64,000 nucleotides of DNA, taken from assembly GCF_000143765.1 (NCBI RefSeq), contig NZ_GL379770.1, positions 806,001 to 870,000 of the forward strand, read 5' to 3'. The stretch's first letter is position 1. Each line of letters opens with the position of its first letter. The translations under genes were made by a program, and so were the position numbers. Positions 53,852 to 62,540 of the stretch are shown here, piece after piece. The stretch comes from Sphingobacterium spiritivorum ATCC 33861 (GTDB lineage Bacteria > Bacteroidota > Bacteroidia > Sphingobacteriales > Sphingobacteriaceae). The notes beneath the pieces are model-generated. The model was given only the letters and a program-made list of their open reading frames with translations. It did no database searches and had not been told where the DNA came from.

Positions 53852-55033
53852 TCAGGCAGGTTGTATGTGCCTTTTTTTTCTGCGGTTGTATTTTTTATTG
53901 GATTTGGATGATTTTTGCCACCAAAGAATATACCCTGTTACAGGCAAGGAGGCGCAGAAAAGAGAAATAAAGAAAGCCAGAATTTTAGTTGGCAAACCAC
54001 CTATGCTTCCTACATGAAGATCATAATTCATAGAGCGCAGTTTTTCTCCTCCCGAGAGATTGTCATCACTCTTTATATTGATGATCTGTGCTGTCACAGC
54101 ATCAAAATAATACCATTTGAACCTACTTGTTTTATCTTTTTGTAAGCGAATCTGTATGTCTACAGGTTTGTCGGCTTCATTACGAAGACGCAAAGACATC
54201 ATGTCCGCGGTTGGATAGTTTTTGATTGCAAAGTAAAGGGCTTTATCCATTGCTGAGGCTTCCGGTCCGGACACAAGGGGATAAGTTGGCTTGTTCTGTT
54301 TAATTTCATCCGTCCCCAGATGATTGAAAAAATTCACATAGGATTTCTCAAACGCTGGAAATGCAAATACCAATCCTGTTATACCTATTACGAGTCCGAT
54401 AAAAAGACTGTAAAACCCAAATACATTATGGAGATCATAGTTGAGTCTTTTCCATTTGGCCTTCCGGTCTATCCAGAGGCTGCGTTTTAATGTTTTTCCT
54501 TTCCATCTTTTCGGCCACCAGAGGATGAGTCCGCTGATCAGCAAAAGCACAAATACCGCGGTAGCATAGCCGACTATCGGGTGTCCATACTTTTTTCCCA
54601 GCAAGAGATTGAGGTGCATTTGCAGAACAAGCTGAAAGAATTCATTCTTCGAATCTTCTACTGCTGTGACTGCTCCGGTATAGGGATTCACAAATACACG
54701 ATCATAGTAGCTGTAATAATTCCAGTGCCCGAATGCATTTTCATTTGTTTTGGATGCTCTGAATATCCATGTGCGGGACGGATCGGGATAGAGGTCTGCA
54801 CGCGTGATACGGTGGGATGGCGGTAATGCCGCCTGAGCATGGGCAATAAGCGTACTCAGAGGCATAGGTGCATCATTGTGTTTCTTTTCTAAGAAATATT
54901 TTTGCGGATAGAAGAGCAGTTTCAATTCTTCCTGAAAAACATAGAGGCATCCGGTAATACCCAGAGAAAGTACCACTATACCACTGAGGATTCCCATCCA
55001 CTTATGTATCCATAGAACTGCTGAACGCAACAT
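53852..55033 (-). CDS. PepSY-associated transmembrane protein (putative siderophore ferric reductase)
   Basis: 393 residues. Four transmembrane helices: 12-34 (GILSGIVVLSLGITGCLYVFQ), about 142-165, about 205-230 (FGFYSLFIGLVIGITGLVFAF) and about 355-378, with PepSY-type periplasmic loops between. Conserved IHKWMG and YDLHNVFGFY histidines could ligate haem. Proteins of this type sit beside siderophore receptors and are thought to reduce or release iron in the periplasm. It starts 2 bp after the receptor gene, in one operon. Confidence 0.88.
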   Translation of the reverse strand: MLRSAVLWIHKWMGILSGIVVLSLGITGCLYVFQEELKLLFYPQKYFLEKKHNDAPMPLSTLIAHAQAALPPSHRITRADLYPDPSRTWIFRASKTNENAFGHWNYYSYYDRVFVNPYTGAVTAVEDSKNEFFQLVLQMHLNLLLGKKYGHPIVGYATAVFVLLLISGLILWWPKRWKGKTLKRSLWIDRKAKWKRLNYDLHNVFGFYSLFIGLVIGITGLVFAFPAFEKSYVNFFNHLGTDEIKQNKPTYPLVSGPEASAMDKALYFAIKNYPTADMMSLRLRNEADKPVDIQIRLQKDKTSRFKWYYFDAVTAQIINIKSDDNLSGGEKLRSMNYDLHVGSIGGLPTKILAFFISLFCASLPVTGYILWWQKSSKSNKKYNRRKKRHIQPA

Positions 55034-55035
55034 AT

Positions 55036-57384
55036 TTAAAACTTATAATGGATATTAATATTTGCCTGCATGCCATTTCCTCTGGCATATTCGGCATCTA
55101 TGGCGCGATACTGGCTGACTGTAGGATAGTACGTCGTGTTGAAAAGATTTTCTACACCCAGACCCAGGCTCCATTGGGTATTGATTGTATAGGCTGCGGA
55201 CAGATTGAATAAGTCCACAGGTTTGATTGGGCCTTCACTGTTGTTATATTTTCCTTTGTCATTGAGAGGAAAGCGGTCTCTTGAGCCGGTATGTACCCAG
55301 AAGAGTTGAAGATTCCATTGGGAAGCCGGTCTGTAATACACGTAAGCTGTGGCTTTAGGCGGAGCTATACGCGATCCGTTGAGGTATACCTTACGCCCGT
55401 CATCAAATTTAGCTTTTCCTTCTACAAAAGCATAGTTTGCGCCCAGCGTCCATTTTGGTGAAAGTCTTGCTTCTGCAGCCAGTTCATATCCCTTTACATT
55501 TTCAGGTTCACGCTGTGCGACCAGAAAGCCTCCCACATCGACCAGATTGACTCCAAGCTTGGATGTACTGATGTAGTAGGCCGCTGATAAATGAAGCCAA
55601 TTATACTGACTTGAAAATCCTACCTCATAGTTATTGGTGATAATAGGATCTGTCTCCAGCTGATCTAACGTATTTGCTTTTGCACGACGAAGTATACGTC
55701 CGAGTTCATTGATAGCAAAACCCTGAGAGAAACTCACAAAAGGATTAAAAATGTCATATTTCGTATAGCGGAGGCCGGCATTAAACATACTCGCTTTGTA
55801 GGGAATCTTTCCTCCTGATACAGCTATACTTCCCTGTCCATCAGGTCCGGTTGCGATGGTGTTAAAATCTTTTACCTTGACGGTCGCATTTTCATAGCGT
55901 ACTCCTCCTTTAAAAATAAGGTTTTCCAGTACATCCATTTTTAATTGTGCGTAAGGTGCAAAGTTAACCATATTCATATCCGGAATATAGATTCTGCCAT
56001 CTGTCAGATTTTGATTTGTAACGTCGTTCAGTAAATCCAATCCATATGTTACTTCTGTAGGGTTATTTCCGATGCGGAAAGGCGTGTTGAGATTAATCCG
56101 GACTCCTTTTTTCTCGGAATTGATCTTTGTCTGTCCCGGTCCGTACCATGCTGTTCCTGAGGGTACATATCTATTCATGGAACTGAAAGAATTGTAATAT
56201 CCGCTGAGATCCAGTTGCGTCTGTCCGAAAAGATTACGTTTTGTCAGGTTTACCATAATATTATGATTGTATGGAGTGCCTGCATTTTCTCCCGGTTCTT
56301 CACCGCGCACACCGATGGCCTGAGATTCTCCGTATACCCCAGCCTGATTGATATAGCGTGTATGTTGTGTACTGTTGTACAGATTGTAGAATGCACTTAT
56401 AGAAGTATTACTATCCAGATCATACCCCAGTTTGATAAAAGCATTATACTGATAAGAGTTGGCTATACCATCCTGCTGTCCGATAGGTAAGCCTTTTCCG
56501 TCTCTTTGCAGGCCTGTATAATCTGCAGATCCGCTAACTGTATAACTGAATTTGTTGCTTCTGCCTGAAAACATTTGTGCAAAGCGATAGCCCAGAGTCT
56601 GACCCGGATGCACCGGATTGAAGGAAGTTCCTGCAAATGTCTGTCCGGAGAGAGGTACATTATCCGTATTCTTTTTGGTGATGTAATTGATAATACCTCC
56701 ACCGGATCCGTTGCCATATATAGAGGTTGCTCCTTTGATTACTTCTATACGTTCGATTACACCTGGATCTATAGTGCGGAGGTCGCGACTGCCATTCATC
56801 AAGGGAGTAGACTGAGGGATTCCGTCAATCAGCACCAATACTGCACGACCTCGTAGTGTCTGTCCCGAATTAGTGGATTTGTTATTGGATGTTCCCAGTC
56901 CTGGTATCGTATTGCCGAGAATAGAAGCCAGATTAGAAGTGATGTTGATCTGTGCCTCTATTTCTTTGCGGGTCAGAATAGATACGGAAGATGGTATTTC
57001 ATCTATGCTCTCTGCTTTTCTACCGGCTGTGACAACGACCTCATCCAGGGATCTGCTGTCTTTTAGCGTGATAATAAAGGGATTTGAAAGTGTGTCTGTG
57101 CGTAATATACCTGTATAAGTCTGGTATCCGAGAGAAGAGACGGTCAGCTGAAATGTATCGGAAGATTGCCGAGGGATGTTGAATGATCCGTCCCGTGTGG
57201 TAGATCCTGTAGCTTTTTTGTTGAGGTAAACTGTTGCGTGCGGGAGAGGACGTTTACTTTCATCGCGGACAAGAAGTTGTATGGATTGTGCTTGTGCAAT
57301 AGTGTGATTTAGTTGAAAGATCACCAAGCAAAGCAGACTGCATCTGAAAAATCTAACTTGTAGTTTGGATAAGGGAAGAGACAT
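55036..57384 (-). CDS. TonB-dependent siderophore-type receptor
   Basis: 782 residues; signal peptide ends near IAQAQ (residue 32), CarboxypepD_reg-like domain about 36-120, plug about 125-240 (LRGRAVLVLIDGIPQSTP; IEVIKGATSIYGNGSGGGIINY), barrel to the C-terminal MQANINIHYKF. The TSIYGNGSGGGIINY form and length fit siderophore receptors of the FhuE/FpvA or Fe-coprogen type rather than SusC. No STN domain. The PepSY protein downstream supports ferric-siderophore uptake. A minus-strand element TACTTTTA at 57435-57428 with TTG 19 bp upstream may be its promoter; no clear Fur box was found. Confidence 0.9.
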   Translation of the reverse strand: MSLPLSKLQVRFFRCSLLCLVIFQLNHTIAQAQSIQLLVRDESKRPLPHATVYLNKKATGSTTRDGSFNIPRQSSDTFQLTVSSLGYQTYTGILRTDTLSNPFIITLKDSRSLDEVVVTAGRKAESIDEIPSSVSILTRKEIEAQINITSNLASILGNTIPGLGTSNNKSTNSGQTLRGRAVLVLIDGIPQSTPLMNGSRDLRTIDPGVIERIEVIKGATSIYGNGSGGGIINYITKKNTDNVPLSGQTFAGTSFNPVHPGQTLGYRFAQMFSGRSNKFSYTVSGSADYTGLQRDGKGLPIGQQDGIANSYQYNAFIKLGYDLDSNTSISAFYNLYNSTQHTRYINQAGVYGESQAIGVRGEEPGENAGTPYNHNIMVNLTKRNLFGQTQLDLSGYYNSFSSMNRYVPSGTAWYGPGQTKINSEKKGVRINLNTPFRIGNNPTEVTYGLDLLNDVTNQNLTDGRIYIPDMNMVNFAPYAQLKMDVLENLIFKGGVRYENATVKVKDFNTIATGPDGQGSIAVSGGKIPYKASMFNAGLRYTKYDIFNPFVSFSQGFAINELGRILRRAKANTLDQLETDPIITNNYEVGFSSQYNWLHLSAAYYISTSKLGVNLVDVGGFLVAQREPENVKGYELAAEARLSPKWTLGANYAFVEGKAKFDDGRKVYLNGSRIAPPKATAYVYYRPASQWNLQLFWVHTGSRDRFPLNDKGKYNNSEGPIKPVDLFNLSAAYTINTQWSLGLGVENLFNTTYYPTVSQYRAIDAEYARGNGMQANINIHYKF

Positions 57385-57635
57385 TTTAAATATGTGTTCT
57401 TATTTGGACTTAATTTAAATAAAGTTGTAAAAGTATGATATAAAGGAGTATGTTGCAACATTAATTTTGAAATAATCAGGGTGGAGGAGGATTTAATCTA
57501 AAAAATGTTTAATCGGCGATTTTTATTCTTGAGAGATAGCTGTCAGATGCAGCGTATTCTTGTGGAATTTCAGGCTGACTGAAGGCTTTTAAAAATCTGT
57601 TCAGAAAGGAAAATTAAAAATAATTAATAAAGTCT

Positions 57636-57665
57636 ATTGATTTAGTAGATTTTATTGTATGTTTG
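57636..57665 (+). promoter_or_regulatory. Candidate promoter of the leader-peptide/SusC operon
   Basis: -7 element TATGTTTG at 57658-57665, a full match to TAnnTTTG, with ATTG at 57636-57639 (18-bp spacing) as a partial -33 element. It predicts a start near 57672, about 115 nt before the leader peptide and 385 nt before the SusC start. Confidence 0.5.
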
Positions 57666-57789
57666 TACTTGTATTATGACTATTTAACATTGATCAGTGT
57701 TTCTGAGCCTCCTGGAGATCAATCTTTCAGCGTTCAGTAACATCTCAAAACACAGTAAAATGAATTAAAATTTACCTTTATCTAAGAAC

Positions 57790-57873
57790 ATGAAAACACA
57801 AACCTTTACCTCACTCTCTGCGTTATCCCTTAACACTGTATTGCGAATGTGCAGCCCGATGTGCATGTGTTGA
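57790..57873 (+). CDS. Cys-rich leader peptide, 27 aa, ending in a CxxxCxC motif
   Basis: ATG at 57790, stop TGA at 57871-57873. The product begins MKTQTFTSLSALSLNTVLR and ends M-C-S-P-M-C-M-C, so its last seven residues are C-S-P-M-C-M-C. It lies 184 bp upstream of a SusC gene in the same direction, inside the long predicted leader. Short reading frames ending in or containing CxxxCxC are known from Bordetella, where one (cruR) upstream of a TonB transporter operon gives copper-dependent control; Cys-rich leader peptides in Actinobacteria respond to cysteine supply. Neither has been shown for this peptide. It is too ordered (start, frame and motif at the stop) to dismiss, but with 27 codons chance cannot be excluded from one sequence. 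Confidence 0.6.
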   Translation: MKTQTFTSLSALSLNTVLRMCSPMCMC

Positions 57874-57901
57874 TACAATAACTCTTTCAATCGTTTATTG
57901 G

Positions 57902-58029
57902 CAATGATCTAAGGTGTCTTCAGGGATATCATTGGATAGCTATATTCAAAAAACAGGGAAGTATAAACTACCTCCCTGATGGTCTCATATCAACAACAAG
58001 TGTTCAATTGGCGTTGTGGCTTGTTATTG
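57902..58029 (+). promoter_or_regulatory. Structured leader RNA with competing pairings
   Basis: Three stem-loops follow the leader peptide: CAATGAT/ATCATTG (57902-57908 with 57928-57934); CAGGGAAGTA/TACCTCCCTG (57954-57963 with 57969-57978, one mismatch); CAACAACAAG/CTTGTTATTG (57991-58000 with 58020-58029, one mismatch). The hexamer CAGGGA also occurs in the first loop (57921-57926), so it and 57954-57959 compete for TCCCTG at 57973-57978. The third stem ends 28 bp before the SusC start. No T run is present, so control of translation or of Rho access is more likely than intrinsic termination. Confidence 0.5.
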
Positions 58030-58057
58030 AAATTTTATATTAAAACCAATCAAAAAT

Positions 58058-61000
58058 ATGAAAAATAATACTAGAAACCGTGTTTTTAGTACACTTCTTT
58101 GCATGGTTTTCCTTTGTGGAATCTATGTAACGGCATACGGTCAATCTACTCCGCTGATCAATGCCTCTATCGCCGGAAAGGTGATTGACTCACTGACACG
58201 TAATCCTATAGCAGGAGCGACGGTACAGCTTGAGGCTGTAACGCATCAGGTACAGACGGACGAACTTGGAAATTTTAAACTGGTCACGGGCCAGAAACTT
58301 CCTGCAACAGTGATTGTCAGCGTGGTCGGGTATACCAAACGTAAAGTGGTGATACGCTCTTCACCAGCAGTTATTGTCTTATCTCAAAATCAGGACCAAC
58401 TGGATGAGGTCGTTGTTGTCGGATATGCGCAAAAGCGCCGTTCTTCCGAAACAGGTGCTATTACCGAGGTCAAAGGCAAGTCACTTGAATTTCAGGGAGG
58501 TGTCAGTCTAAGTGAAAAGATACAGGGGCTTGCTCCGGGTTTGCAGATTGCTTCGGCTTCCGGTGTCGAGGGCGGTTCCGCATTAGTCAGGCTGCGCGGA
58601 GCGACTTCTATCAATGCAAATAATGATCCGCTGTACATTATTGACGGTGTATTTATTAATAGCAGATCCCTGCAGAATGTAAATGCCGGAGGACAGAATA
58701 TCAATCCGCTGGCCGATATCAATCCTGCAGATATTGAATCTATCGAAGTTTTCAAAGACGCAAATGCTACGGCCATGTATGGCTCCCGTGGTGCAAACGG
58801 AGTTATTATAGTCACTACTAAAAGAGGAAAACGCAATGCTGCTACCCGCATCAATCTTAACTCTGTGATCGGTAAGGCTACTACGCCCAAGGTCTGGAGT
58901 CTGGTAACAGGGCCGGAGCATGCTTCCATTCTGAATCAGCAGTGGATCAATGATGGTAAGAGTTATGAAACACGACCTTACCGTCCGCTAAGTGAAGGCG
59001 GAGCCGGCAATCCGGAAGACCAGGGAACCTACGACAGATTGAGTCTTATTTTCCGGGATCCGGTGCAGACCACACACAACCTTTCTGTTGCCGGAGGAGG
59101 AGAGAAGACTTCTTTCTTTCTGAGCGGAGAATATACCAAACAGCCATCTATCCTCAAATTACAGGATTTTAACCGACTCTCCTTCCGTACCAATCTGGAC
59201 CATCAGATCAGTTCGGCTCTTTCCATCGGGACAAGCATAGCTTACAGCAGTACCGAACGGGAGACCGTACCGACAGGAGATACCGGAGGTATTACCAATA
59301 CCGGATTGCACACGCCGACTTTGACTCCTTTGTTTAATACAGACGGAACCTACAACAGAGGGGAGCGCTTCAATAATCCGTATGTATTGCTGGAAAACAG
59401 CAATAGCCATGCGTATGGTAAGCACCTGATCGGTAATGTATTTGCAAAATGGAATATATTGAAAAACCTGAGTTTTAAATCGTCTTTCAGTCTGGATGAT
59501 AATTCTTACAATGAAGTGATCTATTACAATGCTAATCTTAATCAGGGTCTGGCTACAAACGGAAGCGGACGTGATGTGCTTTCGACTGAAACAACATGGG
59601 TCGCTGAACAGTTGCTGAATTATATTCCCTTATCCGATAAAGAACATTTCCTTTCGGTTTTCTTTGGCAATACATTACAACGCGGTTTTATAAGCCGTGC
59701 CTCGCTGACAGGTACCAATTATCCAAGTACGCAGTTTACAACGATCTCTTCAGCAGCGGTGACTACAGCCTCAGCTACCGGCAGATTATATAACGGACTG
59801 ATCTCCTATTTCGGTGGCGTGAACTATACGTTTAAAGACCGGTATAGCTTAGATGCGAATGTACGTACAGATGCATCGTCCCGGTTCGGAGCGAACAATC
59901 GCTGGGCGACATTTCCTTCTGTAGGTGCAGCATGGAATATAGCGAAAGAGGATTTTTTACGTCAGAATCTTTCATTTATCAATACTTTACAGTTGAAAGG
60001 TAGTATCGGATGGACCGGGAATCAGGGGATTCCGGACTTCTCTTCTCAACTGCTCTGGACCGGGGGCAACAACTATCTGGATAAACCGGGGGTAGCGCCT
60101 ACACAGCTGGGTAATGAAAATCTGAAATGGGAAACCACCCGGCAGTGGAATGTAGGACTGGAAACCTCTTTGTTCGACAGACGTGTAAGTCTGAATGTGG
60201 ATCTTTATAATAAGTATACCAAAGATCTGTTGCTGGAAGTGCCGACTCCGGCGAAGACCGGATTCAGTTCTTCTTACCAGAATTTCGGAGAAATCAGTAA
60301 TAAGGGATTTGAAATCGAATTGAAAACATTGAATATTACCAATGACCATTTTCAGTGGAATACAACATTCAATATCTCTCACAACAAGAATAAGGTTGAA
60401 AAATTATCCAAATCCTTTACCCAATATAACAGAGACTGGGTACGGATAGAAGAGGGATATCCCTTGTATTCTTTCTGGCTGTATAAACAACTGTATGTAG
60501 ATACACAGACCGGAAATGCGGTATATGATGATTCCCGTACCGGAGACGGAAAGATCACGGTAGATGACCGTCAGATCGTTGGCGACGCATGGCCAGCCAT
60601 TTACGGAAGCCTGACCAATCAGTTGAGCTATAAGAATTTTTCATTTGCATTTAACTTTTACTTTTCTCAGGGAAATAAGGTGTTTAACATGAACCGTTAT
60701 TTTCAGGAACACGCAGGGAGCAGAGGGACTTCATGGTCCATGTTGTCCAGCATGCTTCGCAGCTGGCAGGAACCGGGGGATGTGACGGATATTCCGCGTA
60801 TCACAACTTTGCAAAATCCGGACGGAAGCTACAACCACAATTATGAAAGCAGCCGCTTTCTGGAAGATGCTTCCTTTATCCGTCTGAAGTATATCAATAT
60901 AGGCTATACCTTTCCGACCGCTCTGCTTGGAAAGCAAACTGTTATCAAAAAACTGGGAGTATATTTCAATGCGACGAATCTGCTGACTTTTACAGGTTAC

Positions 61001-61123
61001 AGCGGGCCTGATCCGGAAGTCAATGTAGCGCAAAGTCAGGCCGGAGCGACTGTTCAGGGGCTGGATTTCTCTATGCCACCACATGCCCGTGTCTATCAGT
61101 TTGGAGTCAATCTTACTTTATAA
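58058..61123 (+). CDS. SusC/RagA-family TonB-linked outer membrane transporter without STN domain
   Basis: 1021 residues. Signal peptide ends near TAYGQ (residue 29) and passes directly into a CarboxypepD_reg-like domain (about 35-118); no STN domain is present, in contrast to the other SusC proteins here. Plug with VRLRGATSIN and YIIDGVFI, SusC signature TAMYGSRGANGVIIVTT near 245, barrel end VYQFGVNLTL. Lack of STN fits the lack of a sigma/FecR pair; the leader peptide and leader RNA upstream probably replace it. Substrate unknown; DoxX-like neighbours hint at sulfur or redox chemistry. Confidence 0.94.
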   Translation: MKNNTRNRVFSTLLCMVFLCGIYVTAYGQSTPLINASIAGKVIDSLTRNPIAGATVQLEAVTHQVQTDELGNFKLVTGQKLPATVIVSVVGYTKRKVVIRSSPAVIVLSQNQDQLDEVVVVGYAQKRRSSETGAITEVKGKSLEFQGGVSLSEKIQGLAPGLQIASASGVEGGSALVRLRGATSINANNDPLYIIDGVFINSRSLQNVNAGGQNINPLADINPADIESIEVFKDANATAMYGSRGANGVIIVTTKRGKRNAATRINLNSVIGKATTPKVWSLVTGPEHASILNQQWINDGKSYETRPYRPLSEGGAGNPEDQGTYDRLSLIFRDPVQTTHNLSVAGGGEKTSFFLSGEYTKQPSILKLQDFNRLSFRTNLDHQISSALSIGTSIAYSSTERETVPTGDTGGITNTGLHTPTLTPLFNTDGTYNRGERFNNPYVLLENSNSHAYGKHLIGNVFAKWNILKNLSFKSSFSLDDNSYNEVIYYNANLNQGLATNGSGRDVLSTETTWVAEQLLNYIPLSDKEHFLSVFFGNTLQRGFISRASLTGTNYPSTQFTTISSAAVTTASATGRLYNGLISYFGGVNYTFKDRYSLDANVRTDASSRFGANNRWATFPSVGAAWNIAKEDFLRQNLSFINTLQLKGSIGWTGNQGIPDFSSQLLWTGGNNYLDKPGVAPTQLGNENLKWETTRQWNVGLETSLFDRRVSLNVDLYNKYTKDLLLEVPTPAKTGFSSSYQNFGEISNKGFEIELKTLNITNDHFQWNTTFNISHNKNKVEKLSKSFTQYNRDWVRIEEGYPLYSFWLYKQLYVDTQTGNAVYDDSRTGDGKITVDDRQIVGDAWPAIYGSLTNQLSYKNFSFAFNFYFSQGNKVFNMNRYFQEHAGSRGTSWSMLSSMLRSWQEPGDVTDIPRITTLQNPDGSYNHNYESSRFLEDASFIRLKYINIGYTFPTALLGKQTVIKKLGVYFNATNLLTFTGYSGPDPEVNVAQSQAGATVQGLDFSMPPHARVYQFGVNLTL

Positions 61124-61164
61124 TCAACGGATTTTTTTACGATCTGATCATCAATATATTTAAA

Positions 61165-62529
61165 ATGAAAACACAATATCAATATATAATATACCTGCTT
61201 CTGGGAACGACATTAGTATCCGGACTTAGTAGTTGCTCTGATTATTTTCTGAATGTTGATCCCACACAATCTATTTCCGGCAATACCATTGTGGTGGATC
61301 AAAATACAGCAGAAACGGCTGTTTTAGGAGTTTACAGTGCGCTGCAGTCACGTCTGTATTATGGAGGTGACGGTTACGCTGCGATGGCTTATCTATCCGG
61401 TGGTGACCACATCTGGGTAGGTACACTCAATTATTACAACGCTTTTCCCGTACACGAATACCGTGCGGATAATACCTTGATAAATAATGTATGGTACGAT
61501 ATCTATAAGGTCGTGAATGGCGCCAATAATGTGATTGAGAAAGTAGCTGCGCTGAGTAATGAATCTATTACCGCAGATGCAAGAAATAAATTCACAGGAG
61601 AAGCTTACTTCCTGCGTGCGCTTTCTTTCTTTGATCTGGCAAAAGCATGGGGCAATATCCCGGTCGTATTGCAGGCGACTAAGTCTCCGTCCGATTTCAG
61701 CGGAGTGAAACAAAGCGATCAAAAAACGGTATATGCGCAGGTATTAAAAGATCTGGATCAGGCAGAAACTCTTTTGCCTGCCACTGTAGACCGCAACCGT
61801 GTCACTAAGAATACGGTATATGCACTGAAAGCAAAGGTATATCTCTATCAGGAAAACTGGGATAAGGCAATTGAGTATGCAACAAAGGTAATTGGAAATA
61901 CGAATTACGAACTGGTGCCCTGGTCAACTATTCTGGGCGGACTTAACACAAAGGAATCCATCTTCGAACTGGCCTTTTCAGCGGCTGATCAAAGTGCGCA
62001 TTTTGGCTCCTGGTCGAGTCTCAGTTACCGCAATCAGTATGGTCCGGGACCTGAGGTATATCAGTTTTTGCAACAGGCAAATGTGGGAGGGGACCGCAAA
62101 GCACTGATTACGGACAATTCTACAGCAACTATACGCAATTACTTCATCCAGAAGTTGTACTGGCGCTCTTCGGGAGACAATCCGACGTATATTCTTCGAC
62201 TGGCAGAACAATATCTGATCCGCGCAGAAGCACGTGCAAAAAGCGCTGCCCCTGATCTGCAAGGAGCCCTTTCAGATCTCAATGCTGTACGCCGGCGTGC
62301 GAATGTCAGTGTCAAAGTTCTTTCAAATAAGGAGACGCTGCTGACTGATATCGAGCAGGAACGGAGAGCAGAGTTTGTACTCGAACCTCACCGCTGGTTT
62401 GACCTGGTGCGTACAGGGCGTGCATCAACGGTACTGGGTGTCACGGACCAGCGGAAGTGGATATTTCCTATTCCATACAATGATGTGGAAGTCGATGCAG
62501 ATCTTGTACAGAATCCCGGATATGAATAG
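61165..62529 (+). CDS. SusD/RagB-family lipoprotein
   Basis: 454 residues, lipobox GLSSCSDYF (Cys near 24). Hallmarks KFTGEAYFLRALSFFDLAKA near 145-165 and the C-terminal DIEQERRAEFVLEPHRWFDLV with WIFPIPYNDVEVD. It pairs with the SusC 41 bp upstream; the DoxX-like gene starts 11 bp after it. Confidence 0.94.
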   Translation: MKTQYQYIIYLLLGTTLVSGLSSCSDYFLNVDPTQSISGNTIVVDQNTAETAVLGVYSALQSRLYYGGDGYAAMAYLSGGDHIWVGTLNYYNAFPVHEYRADNTLINNVWYDIYKVVNGANNVIEKVAALSNESITADARNKFTGEAYFLRALSFFDLAKAWGNIPVVLQATKSPSDFSGVKQSDQKTVYAQVLKDLDQAETLLPATVDRNRVTKNTVYALKAKVYLYQENWDKAIEYATKVIGNTNYELVPWSTILGGLNTKESIFELAFSAADQSAHFGSWSSLSYRNQYGPGPEVYQFLQQANVGGDRKALITDNSTATIRNYFIQKLYWRSSGDNPTYILRLAEQYLIRAEARAKSAAPDLQGALSDLNAVRRRANVSVKVLSNKETLLTDIEQERRAEFVLEPHRWFDLVRTGRASTVLGVTDQRKWIFPIPYNDVEVDADLVQNPGYE

Positions 62530-62540
62530 TCGTTGTCAGG

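Noticed and set aside
53854..53879. Hairpin with T8 as terminator of the Crp/Fnr remnant
   Set aside because: The stem is only 5 bp and lies inside the 3' coding end of the PepSY gene, so I did not list it as a feature.
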